Positions 17,487-26,753 are shown, counted from the first letter of the stretch. The stretch is DNA of 64,000 nt from Longimicrobium sp. (GCA_036377595.1 DASUYB010000075.1:1-64000), one strand, 5' to 3'. Made by a program: numbers and translations. The notes: a model not told the origin generated them from the sequence alone.

Positions 17487-17556
17487 CTCTCACGGAGGGC
17501 ACAGAGGACACGGAGAACCATCTCGTCCTCTGTGACCTCCGTGCCCTCTGTGAGAG
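17487..17556. repeat. Imperfect long palindrome, CTCTCACGGAGG family
   Basis: Outer arms CTCTCAC/GTGAGAG and GAGGGCAC/GTGCCCTC pair with one wobble and one mismatch between them. It lies between divergent genes, so a simple terminator role is less obvious here than at the related elements 7560, 43551 and 57275. Confidence 0.65.
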
Positions 17557-17651
17557 AATCTGCAGTTCTCCGTCTCCGCGACGCCAGCGGGATTGCAGCG
17601 GGGCGGGGGAGGGCGAAGATTCACGCATCACCCTTCAGCCGGGGCCTCGAC

Positions 17652-18806
17652 ATGCCGAGCTGCCAGCGCGAGCTGTTCCATCTTCCCGAAGGGCTGCACT
17701 ACCTCAACTGCGCGTACATGGGCCCTCTGCTGAAGTCCGTCGAGGCGGCGGGCATCGCGGCGGTGCAGCGCCGGCGCGACCCGACCAGCATCACCGCCGC
17801 GGACTTCTTCACCGACTCCGACCGCGCGCGGGGGCTGTTCGGGCGGCTGGTGAACTGCGCGGCCGAGCGCGTGGCCATCGTTCCCGCGGTGTCGTACGCC
17901 GCCGCCGCCGTCGCCAGGAACCTGGACCTTCGCGCGGGGCAGAACGTGGTCGTCGCGCGGGCGCAGTTCCCCAGCAACGTGTACGCGTGGCGGCGCCTCT
18001 GCGCCGAGGCCGGCGCTACGCTGCGCATGGTCGATCCCCCCGACGCCGTCCACGGACGAGGCGAGGCTTGGAACGCGCGGCTGGTCGAGGCGATCGACGG
18101 CGGCACGGCGCTGGTCGCGCTCGGCAACGTGCACTGGGCCGACGGCACGCGCTTCGACCTGGAGCGCATCGGCGCCCGCGCGCGCGAGGTGGGCGCGCTG
18201 CTGTTCGTCGACGGCACCCAGTCCGTCGGCGCGATGCCCTTCGACGTGGCCGCGGTCCGGCCCGACGTGCTGGCGTGCGCGGGATACAAGTGGCTGCTGG
18301 GACCGTATGGCCTGGGCGCGGCGTACTTCGGCGAGCGCTGCGACGGCTGGGCGCCGCTGGAGGAGACGTGGATGGGGCGGCTGGGAAGCGAGGACTTCAC
18401 CGCGCTGGTCGACTACGAGGACGAGTACCAGCCGACGGCCGCGCGCTTCGACGTGGGCGAGCGCAGCAGCTTCGCCAACATGCCGATGCTGATCGCCGCG
18501 CTGGAGCAGGTGCTGGCGTGGACGCCCGCCGCGGTGCAGGAGTACACGCGCGAGCTCACCCGCGACCTGATCGCCGCCGCGCGCGGGCTGGGCTGGACGG
18601 TGGAGGACGAGCCATGGCGCGGCGCGCACCTGTTCGGCCTGCGCGCCCCCGCCGGCGCCGACACCGCGCGGCTGCAGGCGGCGCTCAGCGAGCGCCGCGT
18701 CTCCGTCTCCCTCCGCGGCGACGCCGTCCGCGTGGCGCCGAACGTCTACAACACGCCCGACGACTGCACCGCCCTGGCCGACGCGCTGCGGGCCGCGGCG
18801 GGGTGA
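17652..18806 (+). CDS. Class V aminotransferase family PLP enzyme
   Basis: The 384-residue protein is a fold-type I PLP enzyme of the aminotransferase class V/cysteine desulfurase/kynureninase group. Visible marks are the LNCAYMGP start, the cofactor Asp in FVDGTQSVGAMPFDV, the Schiff-base Lys in CAGYKWLLGPYG, and a typical small C-terminal domain (VSVSLRGDAVRVAPNVYN). The start is placed at MPSCQREL, where family similarity begins. Reaction and substrate are not determinable; a selenocysteine-lyase-like assignment is also possible. No partner gene is adjacent. Confidence 0.82.
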   Translation: MPSCQRELFHLPEGLHYLNCAYMGPLLKSVEAAGIAAVQRRRDPTSITAADFFTDSDRARGLFGRLVNCAAERVAIVPAVSYAAAAVARNLDLRAGQNVVVARAQFPSNVYAWRRLCAEAGATLRMVDPPDAVHGRGEAWNARLVEAIDGGTALVALGNVHWADGTRFDLERIGARAREVGALLFVDGTQSVGAMPFDVAAVRPDVLACAGYKWLLGPYGLGAAYFGERCDGWAPLEETWMGRLGSEDFTALVDYEDEYQPTAARFDVGERSSFANMPMLIAALEQVLAWTPAAVQEYTRELTRDLIAAARGLGWTVEDEPWRGAHLFGLRAPAGADTARLQAALSERRVSVSLRGDAVRVAPNVYNTPDDCTALADALRAAAG

Positions 18807-18855
18807 TCATCCTCCTGCAGCTGCCGGTGAGCATGGTATGATCACTCGGAAAAAA

Positions 18856-18889
18856 GCAGGGCCGCGCCGGGATTCCGGCGCGGCCCTGC
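18856..18889 (-). terminator. Strong intrinsic terminator
   Basis: A perfect 15-bp GC stem (GCAGGGCCGCGCCGG and complement) with a 4-nt loop, followed on the minus strand by TTTTTT. It closes the plug-domain gene at 18907. Confidence 0.9.
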
Positions 18890-18906
18890 GATCTTCGGCG
18901 ATGGCC

Positions 18907-19653
18907 TCAGCTCACCACCAGCGGCAGCGGATGGAAGTTGTGGTTCGCGGCCCACTCCAGGAACCAGCGCGTGTAGACGCGCACCTGCTGGCCGCCGCCG
19001 TACACCTCCACGCGCGCCACCTCCTCGGGGCGGTACGTTGCCAGCACGCCGAGTCCGTCACCCCAGCGGACCTCGTCGACGTACACCACCGGCTGCGCGG
19101 GGCGCCCGCGCAGGCTCACGCAGTCGGACCCACCCGATCCCCCGGCGGAGATGCCGACGCACTGCACGCGGCTCAGCCCGGCACGGACCAGCAAGAAGTC
19201 GCGCATGTCGCGCGCGGCCGAGTTGGTGATCTCGCGATCCGTCATCAGCCGCGCGCTGCCGCCGAACGACCGCCGCCGCGACTCGAAGCGGTTCACCGTC
19301 GCCGTGATGGCCGCCAGCCGCACGGGGTCGCGCCGCAGCGCCAGGTTCACCGTCGCCGACCCGCTTCCCAGCGTCACCGGCTGCGCCTCCACGCCGTAGC
19401 CCAGCGCCGTGGCCCAGATCACCCGGTCGCCCTGCGGCACGCGGCGCAGCGTGAAGCGGCCCTGCACGTCGGTCATCACCTCGCGGTCGTCGTCGTCCAC
19501 GTGGATGAACGCGCCGGCCACGGGCTGTCCATTGTCTGCGTCGGTCACCTGTCCACTCACGGTGACGCGCTGCGCCCGCGCGGGGCCGGCGGCGAGCGCC
19601 ACGGCGGCCAGGGCGGCCGCGCAAGCGATGTTGTACCAGCGGGATGCGTTCAT
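18907..19653 (-). CDS. Secreted carboxypeptidase-regulatory-like/TonB plug protein (paralogue 1)
   Basis: The 248-residue protein has a signal peptide (ACAAALAAVALAAGPARAQ), a CarboxypepD_reg-like beta-sandwich at about 30-105 (VTVSGQVTDADNGQPVAGA, GRFTLRRVPQG), and a TonB-receptor plug-like domain at about 110-230 (YVDEVRWGDGL, EEVARVEVYGGG). The family's 22-strand barrel is missing; the protein ends shortly after the plug (LEWAANHNF). It is about 50% alike to the next gene in the same direction, with identical N-terminal MNASRW and C-terminal GGQQVRVYTRWF motifs, so the two arose by tandem duplication. Function unknown, outer-membrane or periplasmic location inferred. Confidence 0.8.
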   Translation of the reverse strand: MNASRWYNIACAAALAAVALAAGPARAQRVTVSGQVTDADNGQPVAGAFIHVDDDDREVMTDVQGRFTLRRVPQGDRVIWATALGYGVEAQPVTLGSGSATVNLALRRDPVRLAAITATVNRFESRRRSFGGSARLMTDREITNSAARDMRDFLLVRAGLSRVQCVGISAGGSGGSDCVSLRGRPAQPVVYVDEVRWGDGLGVLATYRPEEVARVEVYGGGQQVRVYTRWFLEWAANHNFHPLPLVVS

Positions 19654-19808
19654 CGGAGAGGCTGGTGGAGGGTGATGCGTCTCACTCGGTCGGCGGGATA
19701 GAGGTGCACGGCATGTTCCGGATTCGCCCCGATTCCGCGCCATGCGACGAAGTGTGACCGTGGCCTGCATCCCGCGAACGTCTGCCGCCGCGCGGCGCCC
19801 TCACGGAT

Positions 19809-19996
19809 GTCATCCTGAGGGCGCGGAGCACTGGAGTCGCGTTCATACAGAACTTTGCGCGCCCGAAGGATCTTGCATGGCGGGCCGGATGTTTGCCCGG
19901 AGGAACCGGAATCTCCCGCGGGTCGAGTAGATCCTTCGGTCGGCGCCAGATTTCGGTGCGGGCGAGAGTTCGGTGCGGCGCCTCTCTCAGGATGAC
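19809..19996. repeat. Dispersed repeat with GTCATCCTGAGGG ends (copy 1)
   Basis: A ~188-bp element bounded by GTCATCCTGAGGG and the inverted CTCAGGATGAC. Inside are CCCGAAGGATCTTGCATGGC and, inverted, AGATCCTTCGG. A close copy lies at 22237-22423, and the same termini occur in the 42296-42601 element and the single arm at 37591-37668. It separates the two plug-protein paralogues. No open frame or transposase is present. Confidence 0.85.
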
Positions 19997-20035
19997 ACCA
20001 GAGGAGTTCCGAAGCCGGAGGTTCTGCAACACCCT

Positions 20036-20770
20036 TCAGTATCCGGAGATGAGGATCGGCCAAGGCTGGTAGTTGTGCTGCGCGGCCCACTCCATGAACC
20101 AGCGCGTGTAGACCCGCACCTGCTGGCCGCCGCTGTACACCTCCACGCGCGCCACGTCCGCGGGCCGGTAGTAGGAGAGTATGTCCAGCCCGCCGAGCCA
20201 CCTCACCTCGTCCACGTAGACGACCGGCTGCGACGGCCGCCCGCGGATGTTGACGCAGTTCAGCCCGCCGCCGCGCGAACCGCCGCACGCCACGCGATAG
20301 AGCCCGGCGCGCGCCTCGACGAACTCGCGCATGTTCGCGGCGCCGCTGGTGGCGATCTCTCCCTCGTTCATCACCCGCGCCGAGTGCGCGTACGCCCGCC
20401 GCCGCGCCTCGAAGCGGTTGACCGTGGCGGTGATCCCCTCCAGCAGGATGGGCGCGCGGTCCAGCACCAGGTCCACGCCGGGGGCGCCGGTCTCCGTCAC
20501 CGTCACCGTGCCGGCGGACATGGCGTAGCCCAGCGCGTTCGCCCACACCGTGCGCTCGCCGGGGCGCACGCCGCGCACCGCGAAGTTGCCCTGCGCGTCG
20601 GTGACGGCCACGTGCTCCTCGTCGCCTACCTTCACGATGGCGCCGGGGATGGGCTCTCCGGTGCCGTCGGTCACCTGCCCGGTGACGGTGACGCGCTGCG
20701 CGTGCGCGGGGACGGCGGCCAGCGAGAGGGCGGCCGCGCAAGCGATGATGTGCCAGCGGGATGCGTTCAT
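20036..20770 (-). CDS. Secreted carboxypeptidase-regulatory-like/TonB plug protein (paralogue 2)
   Basis: A 244-residue paralogue of the downstream gene with the same order: signal peptide (ACAAALSLAAVPAHAQ), CarboxypepD_reg-like domain (VTVTGQVTDGTGEPIPGA), plug-like domain (YVDEVRWLGGLDI, ADVARVEVYSGG) and early end (QHNYQPWPILISGY). The barrel is absent, so it cannot be a channel on its own. Two cysteines flank the plug loop (VACGGSRGGGLNC) and a similar pair is kept in paralogue 1 (VQC...SDC), suggesting a conserved disulfide. The head-to-tail arrangement with a repeat between them points to duplication. Confidence 0.8.
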   Translation of the reverse strand: MNASRWHIIACAAALSLAAVPAHAQRVTVTGQVTDGTGEPIPGAIVKVGDEEHVAVTDAQGNFAVRGVRPGERTVWANALGYAMSAGTVTVTETGAPGVDLVLDRAPILLEGITATVNRFEARRRAYAHSARVMNEGEIATSGAANMREFVEARAGLYRVACGGSRGGGLNCVNIRGRPSQPVVYVDEVRWLGGLDILSYYRPADVARVEVYSGGQQVRVYTRWFMEWAAQHNYQPWPILISGY

Positions 20771-20903
20771 GGCCGGGGAGAGTGAGGGGTGCGTTGCGAT
20801 AAGGGCCCGCGGATGAAGGAGCACGGCGTGATCTGGTTGCGCCTCGCTCCCGAGAAGATACGTTTCGCCGCCGCACCCGGTCCACGATTTCGAACGCAGG
20901 CGA

Positions 20904-22199
20904 ATGAGCCTCCGCATCTCGGGCGACGTCACCGTCCCCGGCGACAAGTCGATCACCCACCGCGCGCTGATGCTGGCCGCCGCGGCCGAGGGCGACAGCC
21001 GCCTCTCCGGCCTCCTCCCCGGCGAGGACTGCCGCAGCACCGCGTCCGTGCTCCGCGCGCTCGGCTGCGACGTCCCCGCGCCGCCGGACGACGCGGGCGA
21101 GATCGTCGTGCGCGGGCGGGGGATCGGCGCGTGGCGCGCGCCCGCGGAGCCGCTGGACTGCGGCAACAGCGGAACGACGTCCCGCTTGATGATGGGATGG
21201 CTCGCATCGCGCCCTTTCGCATCGGTGCTGACGGGGGATGCGTCGCTGCGCAGCCGCCCGATGCGGCGCATCACCGCGCCGCTGGCGGAGATGGGCGCGC
21301 GCTTCCGCGAGCTCGAGTCGCCCGACCGGCTGCCGATCGTGGTCGCCGGCGGCGCGCTGCACGGGATCGACTACGTCTCGCCGAAGGCGAGCGCGCAGAT
21401 CAAGTCGGCGGTGCTGCTGGCGGGCGTGGGTGCGCGCGTCCCCGTCTCCGTCACCGAGCCCGTGCTCTCGCGCGACCACACGGAGCGGATGCTGTCCTCG
21501 CTCGGCGCGCCGGTGCGGACCGAGCAGGGGGGCGACGGCGTCCGCGCGGTGCTGGGGGCGTGGGACGCGCCGCTGCCGCCGCTCGATCTCCGCATCCCCG
21601 GCGATCCGTCGTCCGCGGCGTTCCTGGCGGCGCTGGCGCTGATGGCGGACGCGGGCGAGCTGCGCATCCGCGGCGTCCTCGCGAATCCCACGCGCACCGG
21701 CTTCTTCTCCATCGCCCGGTTGATGATGGGGCTGGTGAGCTGGGAGCGGGGCCGTGCCGCCGGCGGCGAGCCCGTGTCGGACCTCGTCGTCCGCCCGTCG
21801 CGGCTGAAGGCGGCGCAGATCGGCGCCGAAGACATCCCCGCCGCCATCGACGAGGTGCCGGTCCTCGCCGCGATGGCCACGCGCGCCGAGGGCGAGACGC
21901 GCATCACCGGCGCGGGCGAGCTGCGGGTGAAGGAGAGCGACCGCATCGCCGCCATCGTGGCCGCGATCCGCGCCATCGGCGGCGAGGCGGAGGAGCTGGC
22001 CGACGGCCTGGTCGTGTGCGGCTCCGACCGCCCGCTGCGGGGTACCGTCGCCACCCACGGCGACCACCGCATCGCCATGGCGTTCGGCGTGCTCGCCGTG
22101 CTCCCCGGCAACGACATCACGGTCGATGATCGCGATTGCGTCGCCGTGAGCTTCCCCGGCTTCTGGGAGACGATTTCCTCGCTCGTGCGGCAGTCCTGA
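20904..22199 (+). CDS. aroA: 3-phosphoshikimate 1-carboxyvinyltransferase (EPSP synthase)
   Basis: The 431-residue enzyme joins shikimate-3-phosphate and phosphoenolpyruvate in the shikimate pathway. Key motifs are PGDKSITHR near the N-terminus (Lys15, Arg20), GNSGTTSRL around Asn88, the 'VKESDRI' block and GDHRIAMAF near the C-terminus. Length and order are normal for the family. It stands alone between the divergent plug gene and a dispersed repeat; the other aromatic genes are about 33 kb away in an attenuated operon. Confidence 0.96.
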   Translation: MSLRISGDVTVPGDKSITHRALMLAAAAEGDSRLSGLLPGEDCRSTASVLRALGCDVPAPPDDAGEIVVRGRGIGAWRAPAEPLDCGNSGTTSRLMMGWLASRPFASVLTGDASLRSRPMRRITAPLAEMGARFRELESPDRLPIVVAGGALHGIDYVSPKASAQIKSAVLLAGVGARVPVSVTEPVLSRDHTERMLSSLGAPVRTEQGGDGVRAVLGAWDAPLPPLDLRIPGDPSSAAFLAALALMADAGELRIRGVLANPTRTGFFSIARLMMGLVSWERGRAAGGEPVSDLVVRPSRLKAAQIGAEDIPAAIDEVPVLAAMATRAEGETRITGAGELRVKESDRIAAIVAAIRAIGGEAEELADGLVVCGSDRPLRGTVATHGDHRIAMAFGVLAVLPGNDITVDDRDCVAVSFPGFWETISSLVRQS

Positions 22200-22236
22200 G
22201 CGTTGCCGAAGTAAGCTGGGAGACGCGCGTCAGGGT

Positions 22237-22423
22237 GTCATCCTGAGGGCGCGGAGCAGTGAAGCTGCGTCCACCCGAACGTCTGCGCGCCCGAAGGATC
22301 TTGCATGGCGGGATGGATATCCGCGCGGAAGACGGGCCTGTCCGCAGGGCAAGTAGATCCTTCGGTCGGCGCCCAAACACCCGTGCGGTCGAGAGTTGGG
22401 GGCGGCGCCTCCCTCAGGATGAC
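22237..22423. repeat. Dispersed repeat with GTCATCCTGAGGG ends (copy 2)
   Basis: A ~187-bp copy of the element at 19809-19996, with the same terminal inverted GTCATCCTGAGGG/CTCAGGATGAC and the internal CCCGAAGGATCTTGCATGGC and AGATCCTTCGGTCGGCGCC blocks. It fills the gap between aroA and the serine hydrolase. Confidence 0.85.
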
Positions 22424-22469
22424 ATCGAGAGATGTAATCCTTGGTCCTTGAACATCTTCTGAGCCACAG

Positions 22470-23669
22470 ATGAAGCGTCACGCGATACGTCGATTATTCG
22501 TGAGATCCACGGTTTTCCCCGGCAGCGTGGCCATCGCCGTCGCGGTCTCCGCCGCATGCGCGCCGCGGCTCGCCCAGCCCGCGCCGGCGACGGATCGACT
22601 GACGGCGCGGTTGCAAGCGAAGCTCGATTCGCTGCACGCGACGGGGCACTTCCCCGGCGCCACGCTCGGCGTCGCGCTGCCGGACGGGCGCACGCTGGCG
22701 CTGAGCACGGGGCTGGCGGACAGCAGCGGCGTCGCCATGCGCCCGCGCGATCGCATGCTGGCGGGGAGCACGGGGAAGACGTTCGTCGCCGCCGTGGCGT
22801 TCCAGCTGGTGCGCGAGGGGAAGCTGGGGCTCGACCAGCCGATCTCGACCTGGCTGGGGACGGAGCCGTGGTTCGATCGCCTGCCCAACGCGCGGGCGAT
22901 CACCGTGCGGATGCTGATGAACCACACCAGCGGCCTGGTGCGCTACGAGTTCAATCCGGCCTTCCTGCGCGACCTGAACGCGAGCCCGATGAAGCGCTGG
23001 ACGCCCGCCGAGCGGATCTCGTATCTCCTCGGCACGCAGGCGCCGTTCGAGGCGGGGCGTGGATGGGACTACTCGGACACGAACTACATCGTGCTGGGCG
23101 CCATCATCGAGCGCATCACCGGCAGCACGCTGGAGCAGGAGATCCGCCGCCGCGTGCTGGAGCCGAATCGCTTCGCGGACGTGATCCCGTCCGACACCGT
23201 GGTCCTCCCCGGCGTGGTGCAGGGGTACGCGGGTCCGGACAACGACTTCGGCCACGAGCCGCGGATGATCCGCGACGGCCGCTTCATCGTGAACCCGCAG
23301 CTCGAGTGGGCGGGCGGGGGATACGCTACCTCGGCGTCCGACCTGGCGCGCTGGGCGGCGCTGCTGTGGGGCGGGAAGGAGATCCCGCAGGCGATGCTGG
23401 CGCAGGTGGTGGACGGCGTCGCCGCGCCCATGCTGGGTGCGGGGACGAAGTACGGGCTGGGCGTGATCGTGCGCGAAGGGCCGCTGGGCACCAGCTACGG
23501 CCACAGCGGCTTCTTCCCCGGCTACTTCACCGACGTGCGCTACTATCCGCGGCAGGACTTCGCCGTCGCGATGCAGGTGAACTCCAGCGCCCGCGGCGCG
23601 CTCACGAGGCCGCTCGGCGCGATGGTGGAGGATTTCGCGCGCATCGTCGCCGAGGAGCTGGGGCGGTAA
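22470..23669 (+). CDS. Serine hydrolase of the beta-lactamase/PBP-like (class C) family
   Basis: The 399-residue protein has a hydrophobic N-terminus ending SAAC at Cys30, a possible lipoprotein lipobox, and a class C beta-lactamase/D-Ala-D-Ala carboxypeptidase fold. The nucleophile motif is STGK (Ser100, Lys103), the Tyr motif is YSDTN, and the third motif is GHSGF in place of KTG. These substitutions are common among esterase/peptidase members, so beta-lactam resistance should not be inferred. It is exported and acts in the periplasm or at the outer membrane. Monocistronic. Confidence 0.85.
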   Translation: MKRHAIRRLFVRSTVFPGSVAIAVAVSAACAPRLAQPAPATDRLTARLQAKLDSLHATGHFPGATLGVALPDGRTLALSTGLADSSGVAMRPRDRMLAGSTGKTFVAAVAFQLVREGKLGLDQPISTWLGTEPWFDRLPNARAITVRMLMNHTSGLVRYEFNPAFLRDLNASPMKRWTPAERISYLLGTQAPFEAGRGWDYSDTNYIVLGAIIERITGSTLEQEIRRRVLEPNRFADVIPSDTVVLPGVVQGYAGPDNDFGHEPRMIRDGRFIVNPQLEWAGGGYATSASDLARWAALLWGGKEIPQAMLAQVVDGVAAPMLGAGTKYGLGVIVREGPLGTSYGHSGFFPGYFTDVRYYPRQDFAVAMQVNSSARGALTRPLGAMVEDFARIVAEELGR

Positions 23670-23817
23670 ACGGCGGGGGCTCGCTGGCGCTCGCGAGGCC
23701 CCTCATCCCCCCGACCCCCTTCTCCCGAACAGCACGGGAGAAGGGGGAGAACTGCAACGGCGTCGCGGCGTAAGTTGTTGTTGCAGTTACCTCTCCCAGG
23801 CTGTTTTGGGAGAGGTC

Positions 23818-23855
23818 GAAAAAGAGCGACGAGGCAGTTTTCGTCGCTCTTTTTC
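23818..23855. terminator. Bidirectional terminator, GAAAAAGAGCGACGA stem
   Basis: A perfect 15-bp stem with A5 and T5 tracts around an 8-nt loop. Next to it lie CTCTCCCAGG/TGGGAGAG and GTTGCAGTTAC, the same flanks as the terminator at 16701 but inverted. It ends the serine hydrolase transcript. Confidence 0.88.
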
Positions 23856-23918
23856 AGGTGAGGGCCCACGCTGGGTGAGGCCACGACGGGATTCAAGATC
23901 TACGGAAGATTCGATCGC

Positions 23919-24617
23919 ATGACCGAAGGAAGACGGCACCCGGACGGGATCATCGTCGCGCTGGACGGGCCGGCGGGGTCGGGGAAGAGCTCCACCGCCA
24001 AGGCCGTGGCGGCGGCGCTGGGGTATCGCCACCTCGACTCCGGCGCCTTCTACCGCGCCATCACCTGGGCCGCGCTGCAGGCTGAAATCCCAGTCGAGAC
24101 GTGGTGCGATCTCGCTCCCGCGCAGCTCGACGCGCTGGACGTGCACGGCCGCCCCGGCGGCGCGGGGTACACGCTCACCGTCGGCGGCGCCGAGGTGATG
24201 CAGGAGATCCGCTCGCCCGCGGTGAACGCGCACGTGTCGCAGATGGCCGCCGTCCCCGCCGTGCGCACCTGGCTGATGGGCGCGCTGCGCGAGGCCGGCG
24301 CGCGCGGCGGCCTGGTGGCCGACGGGCGAGACATCGGAACCGTGGTCTTCCCCGACGCCGAGCTCAAGGTCTACCTCGTCGCCGATCCCCGCGAGCGCGC
24401 GCGCCGGCGGCTGCTGGAGCAGGGCTTCTCATCCCCCTCTCCCGAGGACGTGGAGGCCGAGGCCGCGCGGCTGCAGGGGCGCGACGAGATCGACTCCACC
24501 CGCGCGGTGGCCCCGCTGGCCCGCGCCGCCGACGCGGTGGAGCTCGACACCACCGCGCTCGACTTCGCCCACCAGGTGGACGCGATCGTGCGCCTGGCGC
24601 GCGCCCGCGGGGGTTGA
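23919..24617 (+). CDS. cmk: Cytidylate kinase
   Basis: The 232-residue enzyme phosphorylates CMP and dCMP. It shows the P-loop GPAGSGKSS at 17-25, the YRHLDSGAFYRA nucleotide-binding block, the VADGRDIGTVVFPDA motif, and the lid/Arg region (ERARRR, DEIDSTRAVAPL). The size is normal. It lies 134 nt upstream of rpsA in the same direction, the common cmk-rpsA pairing. Confidence 0.95.
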   Translation: MTEGRRHPDGIIVALDGPAGSGKSSTAKAVAAALGYRHLDSGAFYRAITWAALQAEIPVETWCDLAPAQLDALDVHGRPGGAGYTLTVGGAEVMQEIRSPAVNAHVSQMAAVPAVRTWLMGALREAGARGGLVADGRDIGTVVFPDAELKVYLVADPRERARRRLLEQGFSSPSPEDVEAEAARLQGRDEIDSTRAVAPLARAADAVELDTTALDFAHQVDAIVRLARARGG

Positions 24618-24751
24618 CCGGGGCGAAAAGATTCCGTAAGTTTTTACGTTTCCCCGGGATACCGACCTCCCGGACCACCATTCACCCTCAACTCCCGTCC
24701 GCGGAAGCACTTGCGGCCCACCCGGCGGGACGTTCAGGAGATCCGTTCCAC

Positions 24752-26725
24752 ATGTCCGACCAGACCGAGCAGTTCACCCCCGAGCAGAACGACGAGGGAA
24801 GCGTGGCGGTGGCCGAGCGCCGCCCCATGTCGACCCAGGAGATCGCCGACAAGGCCCGCGCGCTGAACATCCGCGCCGACCTGTGGGACGAGGACGAGTA
24901 CTCCGCCGAGGAGTACGAGGCCATGCTGGAGATGTACGACGACACCCTCACCAACATCGAGGAGGGTGAGATCGTCAAGGCGCGCGTGCTGCGCGTCACC
25001 GACAAGGCCGTGATCCTCGACCTGGGCTTCAAGAGCGAGGGCGCCGTCGCCCGCGACGAGTTCAAGGACCCCGACAACCTGCAGATCGGCGACGAGGTCG
25101 AGGTCTTCCTCGAGAACCTCGAGGACGAGGACGGCGTGGTCGTCCTCTCGAAGAAGAAGGCCGACTTCCTGCGCGTCTGGGAGAAGATCAAGGAAGCGCA
25201 CGAGAGCGGCACCCCGGTGAAGGGCACCCTCACCCGCAAGATCAAGGGCGGCGTGACGGTGGACCTGATGGGCGTCGACGCCTTCCTGCCGGGCTCGCAG
25301 ATCGCGCTCCGCCGCGTCCCCAACATCGAGGACCTGCTGGGCGAGACCTACGAGTTCAAGATCATCAAGCTGAACAAGCGCCGCCGCAACATCGTGGTCA
25401 GCCGCCGCGTGCTGCTCGAGGCCGACCGCGAGATCAAGCGCGACAAGCTGAAGAAGGAGCTCGAGGTCGGGCAGGTGCGCACCGGCGTGGTGAAGAACAT
25501 CACCGACTTCGGCGCCTTCATCGACCTGGGCGGGATGGACGGCCTGCTGCACATCACCGACATGTCGTGGGGCCGCGTCGGCCACCCGAGCGAGGTGGTG
25601 TCGATCGGCGCCGAGCTCGAGGTCAAGGTCCTGGACATCGACTGGGAGCGCGAGCGCCTGTCGCTGGGCCTCAAGCAGCTCCAGGAGTACCCCTGGAAGG
25701 ACGTCGAGAAGAAGTACCCCGTGGGCGCCCGCGTCCGCGGCAAGGTGGTGTCGATCACCAACTACGGCGCCTTCGTGGAGCTGGAGAAGGGCGTCGAGGG
25801 CCTGGTCCACATCTCGGAGATGAGCTGGACGCGCAACGTCCGGCACCCGTCGAAGATCGTCTCGCTGGGCGAGGAGATCGAGGCGGTGATCCTGAAGGTG
25901 GACCCCGAGGGCGAGAAGATCTCCCTCGGCATGAAGCAGATCGAGGAGGACCCCTGGCACGCGCTGCCGGTGAAGTACCCGACCGGCACGCGCCTGACCG
26001 GCAAGGTCCGCAACCTCACCAGCTTCGGCGCCTTCGTCGAGATCGAGCCCGGCATCGACGGCCTGGTGCACATCTCCGACATGAGCTGGACCAAGCGGAT
26101 CCAGCACCCGTCGGAGGTGGTGAAGAAGGGCGACGACGTGGAGGTGGTGATCCTCGCGGTCGACGCCGAGAACAAGAGGATCAGCCTGGGCCTCAAGCAG
26201 ACCCAGGACGACCCGTGGGACTACCTGGCCACGCAGTTCCACGTGGGCCAGGAGATCAACGGCCGCATCACGCGCCTGCAGGACAAGGGCGTGGCGGTGG
26301 ACCTGGGCAACGACGTCGAGGGCTTCGTCCCCGTGTCGCAGCTGGGCGTCACCGGGCTGCAGAACCCCGCCGACGTGTTCGTCGAGGGTGACGAGCTGGA
26401 GATGCGGGTGACCGAGGTCGACGCCGGCAACCGCCGGATCGTGCTGGAGGTGACGCGCGTGCCCAAGTTCGAGGGCGGCGAGCCGATCTTCCGCACGCAG
26501 GGCGAGGCGGTGGAGCCCGAGGCTCCCGCCGCCGCGCCCGAGGCCGACGCGCCGGAGGCCCCCGAGGCCGAGGCCGCGGCGAGCGCTCCCGAGGCCGAGA
26601 CTTCGGAGAGCGCTCCGGAGGCCGACGCTGCGGCGAACGCCCCCGAGGCCGCCGCGCCCGAGGAGGCTCCGGCCTCCGAGACCGCGCCCGAGGAGGCGCC
26701 GGTCGCGGAGCCCGAGGAGGGCTGA
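24752..26725 (+). CDS. rpsA: 30S ribosomal protein S1
   Basis: The 657-residue protein has six S1 RNA-binding repeats between about residues 65 and 565, several starting with the typical GxxVxGxV and TDFGAFIDLGG/TNYGAFVELE patterns. S1 brings mRNA to the 30S subunit. The N-terminal ~60 residues are acidic, and the last ~80 are an unusual low-complexity Glu/Pro/Ala tail. AGGAG lies 11 nt before the ATG. It follows cmk and has a strong terminator 28 nt downstream. Confidence 0.95.
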   Translation: MSDQTEQFTPEQNDEGSVAVAERRPMSTQEIADKARALNIRADLWDEDEYSAEEYEAMLEMYDDTLTNIEEGEIVKARVLRVTDKAVILDLGFKSEGAVARDEFKDPDNLQIGDEVEVFLENLEDEDGVVVLSKKKADFLRVWEKIKEAHESGTPVKGTLTRKIKGGVTVDLMGVDAFLPGSQIALRRVPNIEDLLGETYEFKIIKLNKRRRNIVVSRRVLLEADREIKRDKLKKELEVGQVRTGVVKNITDFGAFIDLGGMDGLLHITDMSWGRVGHPSEVVSIGAELEVKVLDIDWERERLSLGLKQLQEYPWKDVEKKYPVGARVRGKVVSITNYGAFVELEKGVEGLVHISEMSWTRNVRHPSKIVSLGEEIEAVILKVDPEGEKISLGMKQIEEDPWHALPVKYPTGTRLTGKVRNLTSFGAFVEIEPGIDGLVHISDMSWTKRIQHPSEVVKKGDDVEVVILAVDAENKRISLGLKQTQDDPWDYLATQFHVGQEINGRITRLQDKGVAVDLGNDVEGFVPVSQLGVTGLQNPADVFVEGDELEMRVTEVDAGNRRIVLEVTRVPKFEGGEPIFRTQGEAVEPEAPAAAPEADAPEAPEAEAAASAPEAETSESAPEADAAANAPEAAAPEEAPASETAPEEAPVAEPEEG

Positions 26726-26753
26726 GCCTTCCGCGGGTCGGCTGGATCGACGA

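Noticed and set aside
22470-23669. Calling the serine hydrolase a beta-lactamase resistance gene
   Set aside because: The third motif is HSG rather than KTG, and the family is dominated by peptidases and esterases.
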